This document shows, piece after piece, positions 1 through 6,249 of a DNA stretch of 7,434 bases. The notes under the pieces were generated by a model that did no database searches, had not been told where the DNA came from, and saw only the letters and a list, made by a program, of their open reading frames with translations. The stretch lies in NCBI GenBank assembly GCA_964443435.1, contig CAYUCW010000078.1, positions 1-7,434 of the forward strand, read 5' to 3'. The translations under genes and the position numbers were made by a program. The stretch is from Pseudaquidulcibacter sp964443435. Its GTDB lineage: Bacteria; Pseudomonadota; Alphaproteobacteria; Caulobacterales; Aquidulcibacteraceae. Positions within the stretch are counted from its first letter, which is position 1. Each line of letters begins with the position of its first letter.

Positions 1-312
1 GCTTGGAATTTTTTCAACCAATAGCCGCATAATCTGACTATCATCAGCAAATACATGACCTTTAAGGCCATCAAGTACGGCTTTGGCGACATTATCGACA
101 TCTATTTGCGGAAAATTTGGGTTAATATAGATTTTTATATCAACTTCGAATTCACCCCATTTCGGCCTAAGCGGCATATGATTTCTAAAGAAATTATGTA
201 ATTCTTGTTTATAAACGCGTGCTTGGCTGGTGACTTCATTAAGCTCAAACTGCCATTGGTTTTCGGCTTCTATGCCCCTTACCTTACTTCCACCTAACCA
301 CTTCTTATCCAT
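1..312 (-). CDS. rusA: RusA-family Holliday junction resolvase (3' end beyond window)
   Basis: Translating the minus strand from the ATG at 312..310 gives 104 residues running off the left edge without a stop. Residues 71-94 (DVDNVAKAVLDGLKG, then ADDSQI) are the RusA signature. D71, D73, K77 and D91 correspond well to the essential D70, D72, K76 and D91 of E. coli RusA. RusA proteins are small dimeric, Mg-dependent endonucleases that resolve four-way DNA junctions in the cytoplasm; family members are usually about 115-145 residues, so only a short C-terminus should be missing. The start lies one nucleotide after the stop of the upstream CDP-alcohol transferase gene, and no clear Shine-Dalgarno is visible (only TAAGTCAATAAA before the ATG), so translational coupling is likely. 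RusA is often prophage-encoded, but nothing else here is phage-like, so a chromosomal copy is inferred. The assignment is firm; the role in this host is not known. Confidence 0.87.
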   Translation of the reverse strand, partial: MDKKWLGGSKVRGIEAENQWQFELNEVTSQARVYKQELHNFFRNHMPLRPKWGEFEVDIKIYINPNFPQIDVDNVAKAVLDGLKGHVFADDSQIMRLLVEKIPS

Positions 313-313
313 T

Positions 314-970
314 TTATTGACTTATAAGGAAATTACGAAGCCGTATAACACGCGATACAAGTGTAATAATTATACCTAAAAGCAATATATACATTGCGGC
401 ACTAAGGATTATAAAATTCCAACCCCAAAGCCCTTCAAAAGCCGATAAAACCGCAGAGCCACCAACAAGCCACATTCTTTGCGGCTTGGCAAACGGACCC
501 GAAAAATCAGGAGCGGTTCCAAGCTTTTCACCCATTTCCCTTATATAAGCCGTAAGCACCGCGCCAACCGCCGCAATCCAAGCAATAGAAATTGGGATTA
601 AATTATTATAGGCAAGGCACAAGCCCATTCCAACTATGAATAATACATCGGCAATTCTATCCGGAAATTCATTCCAAAGTGCGCCATCTAAGCTTTTCTT
701 ATTGCCTTCTATGGCAACCATGCCGTCAAATAAATTACAAAGCAGGCGTAATAAAACGCAAAGGGCGGCAAATATTAAACAAAATCCGCGAAAAAACCCG
801 TCACTAAAACCAGCCAGACAGAAAAATAAAAAGCCTAAGAATGCAAAGCCAATGCTTGCGATAGAAATCGCATTTGGACTTATGTCAAACTCAATAAGTT
901 TTGCGGTAATTTGCTTTGCCCATTTGGCTTCACGTTGTGGTATTGGACGTCGTGTTGGATTTTCTTCCAT
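314..970 (-). CDS. CDP-alcohol phosphatidyltransferase family membrane protein with substituted motif
   Basis: This 218-residue integral membrane protein has hydrophobic segments at about 34-54, 60-80, 107-123, 125-142, 166-178 and 184-206, as expected for the CDP-alcohol phosphatidyltransferase fold. These enzymes swap the CMP of a CDP-alcohol (often CDP-diacylglycerol) for an alcohol to make phospholipids in the inner membrane. The usual motif is DxxDGxxAR(x8)GxxxDxxxD. Here residues 79-104 keep D82, G83, A86, G96 and D104, but the first Asp is N79, the Arg is I87 and the third Asp is N100. The downstream stretch DFSGPFAKPQRM (155-166) recalls a proteobacterial subgroup with the same NxxDG and NExPDR pattern, so the changes look family-wide rather than decay (from memory, not searched). 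AAGGGAT precedes the ATG by about 5 nt. It is second in the run, 15 nt after the CpeT-like gene and 1 nt before rusA. Product lipid unknown. Confidence 0.85.
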   Translation of the reverse strand: MEENPTRRPIPQREAKWAKQITAKLIEFDISPNAISIASIGFAFLGFLFFCLAGFSDGFFRGFCLIFAALCVLLRLLCNLFDGMVAIEGNKKSLDGALWNEFPDRIADVLFIVGMGLCLAYNNLIPISIAWIAAVGAVLTAYIREMGEKLGTAPDFSGPFAKPQRMWLVGGSAVLSAFEGLWGWNFIILSAAMYILLLGIIITLVSRVIRLRNFLISQ

Positions 971-985
971 TTTAATCCCTTACAC

Positions 986-2224
986 CTAATCTTTAGTGCA
1001 GCTTGCTTGATATTGGTTGTAACTCAAGGCTATACGATTATTGTCAGGATTTGTCCAAGTATAAATTGGCGCAATATCACTATTATTTTGCAATAAATAT
1101 AATGTAAGTGATGGTCGATTATTGCCATAAGGCCATTCGATATTTCTTAGACGAATACCTATATTTTGATTACCAAAACTATATCTTGCAACGCCGCCTT
1201 GATCATGAAGTTTTAAGTCCGTTGCATATCTGGTTTCTTTATTGTCAAAATAACTTATCCAGCAAGTAAACATATTAGCTTTTTTAAGATTGGTTGGTGC
1301 GCCATCTATATTTCCAAACGCCCTTATGCCTTGATTATCAACACCAATATCTGAAACATCCCAGTTTTTTACGCCTATTTCGTGATGCTCTGATACATTT
1401 ATAATTTTATTATTTAAATTAAGCTTGCATTTCCCTGGCAAAGTATCGCCTGAAAAATTATCGCCGCGCCTTTTAAAAACTATATCGCAGCCATTTACAT
1501 AAGTGAAATCAGATATTTTATAATTATTAACATCATCACTAAGCTTTATATTTGATTTGGGCTCATAAGCTTTAAGAATAATTGTGAGGTCTGATGGATT
1601 TGCTGATAGCGTCCAAATTCTATGCCTTAGAATCTGTCCGCTTTCGCCGCCTTTTCTATATTCAGCAATTAAAGCTTTATTTGTATTATCACCAAATTTA
1701 GTAGAGCTTATTTTTAAATGTAAGCGCGGATGCATTTCACTTGCAGGAAGCTTTAATTCAGGTTCAAAAAAAGTTTGTAAATCCGAGTCCCAATGACCAA
1801 GCATTCTTGCTTCTAGATCGCTTATATTTTTATCAAGCATTTGCTTGGCAATACCCGCATCAATTTTAGTATTAAAACTTAGTTTTACACTATTATTTGA
1901 AGAAATATTTTCGGTATTTTCCTTTAAAGCTTGCTCAAGTAATAAGTTTTCGATTTCGGCTTTGGCTTCATCTGGCACGATTGGAACCGGTGTTGTTTTT
2001 TTCATATATAAAGGATCAAAAGCATCAGTATTAACTGGCGCGAGTGGAATTGGCTTTGATTCCTTCATCGGCGGCACAATAACAGGGGTAGTAAAATTCT
2101 GTGCAATGGGTTGCGGCTCTTGATTGGCGGATTGATTGCTTTCAGGCCTTGCTCTGAGTGGGCCTATAATCTTAGGCTTATCAATTATTGGTTCAGCAAA
2201 TAAAATCGCCAATGCAACTAGCAT
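986..2224 (-). CDS. CpeT/CpcT-like domain protein, probably exported; function unknown
   Basis: A 412-residue protein in three parts. Residues 2-10 (LVALAILFA) form a short hydrophobic leader without a basic N-region, so export is plausible but weakly supported. Residues about 20-135 are low-complexity, rich in Pro, Lys and Glu. Residues about 138-318 resemble the CpeT/CpcT (DUF1001) family: LGHWDSDLQ (142-150) matches the 'GxWdNxxQ' start, ILRHRIWTL (198-206) the 'yRqRvY' strand, and GCDIVFKRRGDNFSG (245-259) with C266 the 'GC.v.w...gxF.G.t....C' block, followed by DIGVDNQGIRAFG (292-304). The last 95 residues (CW 321-322, LHDQGG 339-344, NRPSLTLYL 369-377, C409) look like a conserved extension. 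In cyanobacteria and cryptophytes CpeT/CpcT attach bilins to phycobiliprotein cysteines; no such partner appears here, so another ligand or role is inferred. The ATG is preceded by AGGG at about 7-8 nt, and an in-frame TAG lies just upstream, which fixes the start. First gene of the leftward run. Confidence 0.72.
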   Translation of the reverse strand: MLVALAILFAEPIIDKPKIIGPLRARPESNQSANQEPQPIAQNFTTPVIVPPMKESKPIPLAPVNTDAFDPLYMKKTTPVPIVPDEAKAEIENLLLEQALKENTENISSNNSVKLSFNTKIDAGIAKQMLDKNISDLEARMLGHWDSDLQTFFEPELKLPASEMHPRLHLKISSTKFGDNTNKALIAEYRKGGESGQILRHRIWTLSANPSDLTIILKAYEPKSNIKLSDDVNNYKISDFTYVNGCDIVFKRRGDNFSGDTLPGKCKLNLNNKIINVSEHHEIGVKNWDVSDIGVDNQGIRAFGNIDGAPTNLKKANMFTCWISYFDNKETRYATDLKLHDQGGVARYSFGNQNIGIRLRNIEWPYGNNRPSLTLYLLQNNSDIAPIYTWTNPDNNRIALSYNQYQASCTKD

Positions 2225-2289
2225 AAATTTTCCCTATTTTGGCGAATATTGCATGATTTGTCATAAGTGCAAATTAATAATTGTAGTAA

Positions 2290-2324
2290 TATTGGTCAGA
2301 TGAATAAATGTATTGGTCATACAA
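2290..2324. promoter_or_regulatory. Putative GntR-type operator: paired TATTGGTCA repeats
   Basis: The 9-mer TATTGGTCA occurs at 2290-2298 and again at 2311-2319, 21 bp apart, which is two helical turns. The second copy extends into TGGTCATACAA (2314-2324), an exact match to the TNGTNNNACNA consensus of FadR-subfamily GntR regulators; the first copy (TGGTCAGATGA) misses it at one fixed position. Uronate regulators such as UxuR/ExuR belong to this subfamily, which fits a gene releasing glucuronic acid. The repeat lies about 35 bp upstream of the putative -10, where an activator or repressor could act. Regulator identity is inferred; no regulator gene is in the window. Confidence 0.42.
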
Positions 2325-2371
2325 GTTTTTCTTGCAATGTAAAAAATAAATGCTTATTTATACTTCAGACT

Positions 2372-2376
2372 GAGGT
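2372..2376 (+). promoter_or_regulatory. Shine-Dalgarno that fixes the GH67 start
   Basis: GAGGT ends four nucleotides before the ATG at 2381. The reading frame stays open upstream to a GTG at 2267, but that start has no purine-rich site and would bury the signal peptide 38 residues inside the protein. The 2381 start is therefore preferred. Confidence 0.75.
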
Positions 2377-2380
2377 GCGC

Positions 2381-4537
2381 ATGAAACATAAAATTCTAAG
2401 CTTTATACTAATTTTATTCCAATTATTCATTTTTACCGCTGCCAAAGCAGAAGATGGATATGATTTATGGCTTAGATATAAACCATTACCATCGAGCTTA
2501 AGCGCAAGCTATAATGGGATTAATAATGTTTCTGCTTTTGGCAATTCCCAAACCATAATTAATGCCAAAAATGAAATTCAAACAGCTTTAAAAGGACTTT
2601 TAAATCGCAATTTGACTTCTAAAAATGACTTATCAACTAGCTCTATTATAATTGGAACACCAAATAATTCTGAATTTATAAAATCACTAAAGCTTGATTA
2701 TAAAGCCATTGGTAATGAAGGCTTTATTATTAAATCCATAGTTCGAAATAATAAGCGTCATATAATTATAAGTGCAAATACCGATATTGGGGTTTTATAT
2801 GGAAGCCATAGATTTATTAAACTTATTCAAACCGGCGAGAATATAAATTCACTTAATATTCAAGACGCACCAAAAATTCAAATCCGAGTACTTAATCATT
2901 GGGATAATCCAAATGGCTATGTTGAAAGAGGTTATGCAGGGCGCTCTATTTTTGATTGGTGGACGCTTCCCTATCATAAAAAGCCAAGATATTATGATTA
3001 TGCACGTAGTTTGGCCTCTGTTGGAATTAATGGCGTAGTTCTTAATAATGTAAATTCAAAGCCCGAAAATCTAAACGCAGAATATATAGAAAAAACTGCG
3101 GCGCTTGCCGATATTTTCAGACCTTATGGCGTGAAAGTCTATCTTACAGCAAGATATTCCGCACCAATTGAGCTTGGCGGTCTAAAAACTTCCGATCCAT
3201 TAGACCCTGAAGTCAAAGCATGGTGGAAAGCAAAAGCTAAAGAAATTTATACTAAAATCCCTGATTTTGGCGGATTTCTTATAAAGGCAAACTCTGAAGG
3301 ACAGCCAGGGCCACAAGATTATAATCGCAATCATGCGGAAGGTGCGAATATGCTTGCCGAAGCCTTAAAACCATATGGCGGTATAATTATGTGGCGCGCC
3401 TTTGTTTATTCAGAAGTCAATCCAGATGATAGAGCAAAGCAAGCCTATAATAATTTTGCGCATCTTGATGGAAAATTTGCCGATAATGTAATTGTGCAAG
3501 TTAAAAATGGCGCAATTGATTTCCAACCAAGAGAGCCGTTTCATCCGCTTTTTGGCGCAATGCCAAAAACCAATATGATGCCAGAATTTCAAATAACTAA
3601 AGAATATTTAGGCTTCTCAACCCATCTTGCCTATCTTGGTCAGTATTATGAAGAGACACTTCAAGCAAATACTTTTGCAAAGTCAGAAAATGCAAGCGTT
3701 GCCGATATAACTTCGGGCAAGACATTTGCGTCTAAACTTACAGCAATTGCGGGCGTATCTAATATTGGTGATAGCCGCAATTGGACAGGGGCAAATCTTG
3801 AGCAAGCAAATCTATATGCCTTTGGTCGTCTTGCTTGGAATCCATATGAAAATAGTCGTTCTATTGTAAAAGATTGGCTTAAAATGACTTATACAAATGA
3901 TAAAGAATTTGTTTCTGAGATTTCTGAAATGATGATGAGAACAAGGGAAACTGTCGCGGACTATATGACGCCACTTGGACTACATCACGTAATGGCAACC
4001 GGTCACCATTATGGACCAGGGCCTTGGGTTTCAAATCTTTCTCGCCCTGAATGGAATCCTGTTTATTACCATAAAGCCAATAAAGATGGCATTGGCTTTG
4101 ATAGAACTGCGACTGGTTCAAATGCTATCTCGCAATATCATTTAGGTGCACAGGCTTTGTTTAATAACCCCAAAACGATTGATGAAAGATATTTATTATG
4201 GTTCCATCATGTTTCTTGGGACTTTAAAATGAAATCAGGAAGAAGCCTTTGGGAAGAAATGGTCTTTAAATATACTAATGGCGTCGCAGAAGTTGATAAT
4301 TATCAAAAAATCTGGGCAAAATATCAAAATAAAATAGATAAAGAACGTTTTGATGAAGCCTATGCAAACTTTACAATGCAAAAGCGCGATGCAAAAATTT
4401 GGCGTGACGCTTCTTTGGCATATTTTATGTCTATAAATGGAAGGCCGTTACCAAAAGGATATGCGCCGCCTGAAAAGTCACTTGAAGAATATAAAGCCAA
4501 AGAACTTAAATTTATGCCAGGGGATACAATTCACTAG
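2381..4537 (+). CDS. aguA: GH67 alpha-glucuronidase, secreted or periplasmic
   Basis: A 718-residue enzyme of normal GH67 length. It should hydrolyse alpha-1,2-linked (4-O-methyl-)D-glucuronic acid from the non-reducing-end xylose of glucuronoxylan oligosaccharides. Residues 1-23 are a Sec signal peptide (MKHK, hydrophobic core, AKA before EDGYDLWLRY). Residues about 24-160 form the N-terminal beta domain; the TIM barrel begins near LNHWDNPNGYVERGYAG (171-187). The catalytic acid is E306 in KANSEGQPGP. D380 (NGAIDFQP) and E408 (QITKEYLG) form the base pair, spaced 28 residues apart as are D365 and E393 of the Cellvibrio japonicus enzyme. The C-terminal helical domain includes HHYGPGPW (542-549) and the YHLGAQALFNN and WFHHVSWD blocks. 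No residue expected for catalysis is missing. Many GH67 enzymes are intracellular; the signal peptide places this one outside the cytoplasm. It faces a GntR-like operator and converges on the Sel1 gene. Confidence 0.96.
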   Translation: MKHKILSFILILFQLFIFTAAKAEDGYDLWLRYKPLPSSLSASYNGINNVSAFGNSQTIINAKNEIQTALKGLLNRNLTSKNDLSTSSIIIGTPNNSEFIKSLKLDYKAIGNEGFIIKSIVRNNKRHIIISANTDIGVLYGSHRFIKLIQTGENINSLNIQDAPKIQIRVLNHWDNPNGYVERGYAGRSIFDWWTLPYHKKPRYYDYARSLASVGINGVVLNNVNSKPENLNAEYIEKTAALADIFRPYGVKVYLTARYSAPIELGGLKTSDPLDPEVKAWWKAKAKEIYTKIPDFGGFLIKANSEGQPGPQDYNRNHAEGANMLAEALKPYGGIIMWRAFVYSEVNPDDRAKQAYNNFAHLDGKFADNVIVQVKNGAIDFQPREPFHPLFGAMPKTNMMPEFQITKEYLGFSTHLAYLGQYYEETLQANTFAKSENASVADITSGKTFASKLTAIAGVSNIGDSRNWTGANLEQANLYAFGRLAWNPYENSRSIVKDWLKMTYTNDKEFVSEISEMMMRTRETVADYMTPLGLHHVMATGHHYGPGPWVSNLSRPEWNPVYYHKANKDGIGFDRTATGSNAISQYHLGAQALFNNPKTIDERYLLWFHHVSWDFKMKSGRSLWEEMVFKYTNGVAEVDNYQKIWAKYQNKIDKERFDEAYANFTMQKRDAKIWRDASLAYFMSINGRPLPKGYAPPEKSLEEYKAKELKFMPGDTIH

Positions 4538-4575
4538 CCTGTTTAAACAAGCTAGTGAAATATTTTTATATTTTC
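4530..4575 (+). terminator. Hairpin overlapping the GH67 stop codon, probable terminator
   Basis: TTCACTAGC (4530-4538) is the exact reverse complement of GCTAGTGAA (4551-4559). Between them lies a second perfect palindrome, TGTTTAAACA (4540-4549), separated by a single C/A mismatch, so almost the whole 30 nt can fold into one long stem. The TAG stop of the GH67 gene (4535-4537) lies in the left arm. An imperfect T-rich tract (TATTTTTATATTTTC) follows on the plus strand; no T-run follows on the minus strand. It therefore suits the GH67 transcript better than the convergent Sel1 transcript. The T tract runs into the Sel1 3' end. Confidence 0.62.
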
Positions 4576-6107
4576 AATATAGATTTGGCCTTGGTTAATT
4601 CTTCACCAGAAAGCATTCTTTCAATTTTTGGAAGAATTTCTTTTGCATCTTGATTGCCAAGAATACTTGCTAAATAAATCCATGAATATGCTTTGACTTT
4701 ATCTTTATCGCCGCCTTCACCATTTATAAGCATTGCCCCCAAATCAAACATTGCATTAGTTTGACCTGCGATTGCGGCATGTTCAAACCATTTCCTAGCA
4801 ATTTGTTGATTTTTTGGTACATCGGCTTCGCCACTATAGAAATATGTTCCAATTGCATATTGCGCCTTTGGATTGCCTGCAATTGCCGCATCTTTATAAA
4901 AGCTTAGTGCCTTTTTAGTGTCTTTTTGCGTGCCCATACCGCTATCATATATTTCGGCAAGAGCATTTAAAGCAACCATATCGTTTTTCTTTGCGGCTTC
5001 TGAATACCAAGCAATTGCATATTTCATGTCTTTTTCATTGCCATTGCGACCAAGCTGATAAATTCTTGCAAGACTAATTTGCGCAGGGGTAAATCCTAAT
5101 TCCGCAGCAGCTTTATAATATTTCATACTTAATGCCCTATCAACAGGAACACCAATTCCATATTGATACATCCTACCCAAGACATTTGAAGATGGTGCAT
5201 GACCCAATTCATTTGCGAGCTTATACCATTTAAGCGACTTATTAATATCTTTTGGTATCGCCGCATCACCTTTTAAATATAATTCCGCAAGAAATACTGC
5301 GGCCTCGGCAATTGGATATGGCTTGTCTGGTTTTTTAGGATCATAGCTTATACGATAATCAACATCAACTTTTTCATTTGCAACTTTTTCAAACCATTTA
5401 ATTGCTTCTTGTTTATTTACTTCCGTACCAATGCCGCCCCAATACATTCTAGCAACCATTAATCCTGCTTGTGGTTTAGTACTAAGTTCAGCATAAGTTT
5501 TCTTAAAATATTTTAAAGCTTCAGGATAATTTTTATTATTCATAGCGGCCATAGCAAGACTATATGATTTATTATTAGCTTCTATATAGGCACGTCCCGC
5601 TGTATATAAATTGTCGGCAGCACTACATTCGCCAGGGCTTCCTTCTCTTGCCCCTTGGCCAGTTGCAATTAAATTTTCGTCAGTAAGATTACTAGTAATA
5701 GGCCTTGAAGCGTCGCCAAACGGACTTTCTGTATTTACGAAACGCATGTTTTCGCCCAAGAATTCCGCTTCGGCATTTAAACTATTTTCAACACCCCCTG
5801 ATGGTTGAAAGCTTAAAAGATGCGCAAGAACTCTTGCATCATTATATGGTGAATAAGAACCCATAAAACCGCAGCTTGAAGCCGAATTTGGATTTCCGCC
5901 TGGCATTATATTTAACAATCTTTGGACTTCTTGATCTAAATTTTGTTCTTTTTTAGTGCCTTGAACAACAACGGTTTCACTTGCGGAACTTGGTTTATTA
6001 TCTGGCTTTGTTTCAGCTTTAACATCTTGCTTTGCTTGCTGGGCGTTTACCAGACCTGTAAATGCAATAATATTAATCAATAAAGCGCTATATATTTTGG
6101 TTTTCAT
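4566..6107 (-). CDS. Exported Sel1-like repeat (SLR/TPR) protein
   Basis: A 513-residue protein with a Sec signal peptide (residues 1-22, MKTKIYS, hydrophobic core, VNA before QQAKQ). A Lys/Asp/Ser-rich linker (23-45) leads to ETVVVQGTKKEQ (44-55), which resembles the TonB-box or plug entry of TonB-dependent receptors. Residues about 56-180 are unrecognised and contain the only two cysteines, C79 and C161, which could form a disulfide. Residues about 190-484 hold about seven Sel1-like repeats of 36-40 residues, for example AIKWFEKVA, SLKWYKLANELG, SMKYYKAAAELG, AIAWYSEAAKKN, ALSFYKDAAIAG and ARKWFEHAAIAG, each preceded by an 'A...LG.mY..G.G...D' helix. The last repeat ends in YSWIYLASILG, the usual closing form. 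Sel1 repeats form alpha-solenoids that bind proteins or glycans; the ligand here is unknown. It sits convergent to GH67 and divergent from GH5, suggesting a role in the same polysaccharide locus (inference). No enzymatic domain is seen. Confidence 0.88.
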   Translation of the reverse strand: MKTKIYSALLINIIAFTGLVNAQQAKQDVKAETKPDNKPSSASETVVVQGTKKEQNLDQEVQRLLNIMPGGNPNSASSCGFMGSYSPYNDARVLAHLLSFQPSGGVENSLNAEAEFLGENMRFVNTESPFGDASRPITSNLTDENLIATGQGAREGSPGECSAADNLYTAGRAYIEANNKSYSLAMAAMNNKNYPEALKYFKKTYAELSTKPQAGLMVARMYWGGIGTEVNKQEAIKWFEKVANEKVDVDYRISYDPKKPDKPYPIAEAAVFLAELYLKGDAAIPKDINKSLKWYKLANELGHAPSSNVLGRMYQYGIGVPVDRALSMKYYKAAAELGFTPAQISLARIYQLGRNGNEKDMKYAIAWYSEAAKKNDMVALNALAEIYDSGMGTQKDTKKALSFYKDAAIAGNPKAQYAIGTYFYSGEADVPKNQQIARKWFEHAAIAGQTNAMFDLGAMLINGEGGDKDKVKAYSWIYLASILGNQDAKEILPKIERMLSGEELTKAKSILKI

Positions 6108-6249
6108 TCCACCCTCAGATTTCAAATATGAACAATATTTTCTCATATAAAACTAAATAAAGATATTTTAATTAATCTCTATTTATATTATAAACGAATA
6201 TTACAAAAAATTCCTGCGAAATAAATGCAGAAACAGGGGAAAAAATTAC
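6108..6249. promoter_or_regulatory. Divergent control region between Sel1-protein and GH5 genes
   Basis: This 142-bp, very AT-rich gap must carry both promoters. Candidate -10 boxes for GH5 are TATTAT (6186-6191) or the overlapping TATAAA (6189-6194), without a convincing -35. A Shine-Dalgarno AGGGGA (6235-6240) stands 9 nt before the GH5 ATG. A short inverted repeat CTGC/GCAG (6214-6217 and 6227-6230) lies in the leader, and ATATGA/TCATAT (6126-6131 and 6143-6148) lies near the Sel1 start; in such AT-rich DNA both may be chance. The TATTGGTCA repeat found before GH67 is absent, so no shared operator is evident. Confidence 0.35.
6112..6116 (-). promoter_or_regulatory. Shine-Dalgarno that fixes the Sel1-protein start
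   Basis: On the minus strand GAGGG lies four nucleotides before the ATG at 6107..6105. An upstream in-frame ATG at 6146 would add 13 polar residues (MRKYCSYLKSEGG) in front of the signal peptide, and the strong site would then fall inside the coding region, so the 6107 start is chosen. Confidence 0.75.

Larger units (their letters stand above)
2225..2380. promoter_or_regulatory. Divergent control region between CpeT-like gene and GH67 gene
   Basis: This 156-bp AT-rich gap must hold the start signals of two diverging units. For the GH67 gene a near-consensus -10 (TATACT, 2359-2364) sits 16 nt before the start codon, but no good -35 lies 17 bp upstream; TTGCAA at 2332-2337 is 21 bp away, so an activator or repressor-controlled promoter is possible. 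A direct repeat upstream is listed separately. No clear promoter for the leftward gene could be picked out in the AT-rich sequence. The promoter call rests on the -10 match only. Confidence 0.4.

Noticed and set aside
1..312. Prophage edge suggested by RusA
   Set aside because: The neighbouring genes are not phage genes and no integrase, att site or composition change is visible; the left flank is outside the window.
636..989. 117-codon open frame on the plus strand
   Set aside because: It is antisense to the CDP-alcohol transferase gene, has low-complexity Lys/Asn-rich composition and no ribosome binding site or recognisable domain.
1845..2123. 92-codon open frame on the plus strand, Ser/Phe/Gly-rich
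   Set aside because: It lies wholly opposite the CpeT-like gene and looks like a complement shadow of its low-complexity N-terminal region.
2267..2380. Upstream GTG extension of the GH67 gene by 38 residues
   Set aside because: It has no ribosome binding site, would overlap the operator and promoter region, and would place the signal peptide inside the protein; the ATG at 2381 has a GAGGT site.
3879..4121. 80-codon open frame on the minus strand
   Set aside because: It is opposite the well-conserved GH67 C-terminal domain and has no start signal or known motif.
6108..6146. Upstream ATG for the Sel1-protein gene
   Set aside because: It would put 13 polar residues ahead of the signal peptide, whereas the internal ATG at 6107 has a strong GAGGG four bases away.
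6126..6148. ATATGA/TCATAT inverted repeat as an operator
   Set aside because: Six-base arms in very AT-rich sequence are expected by chance and no second copy occurs near the other genes.
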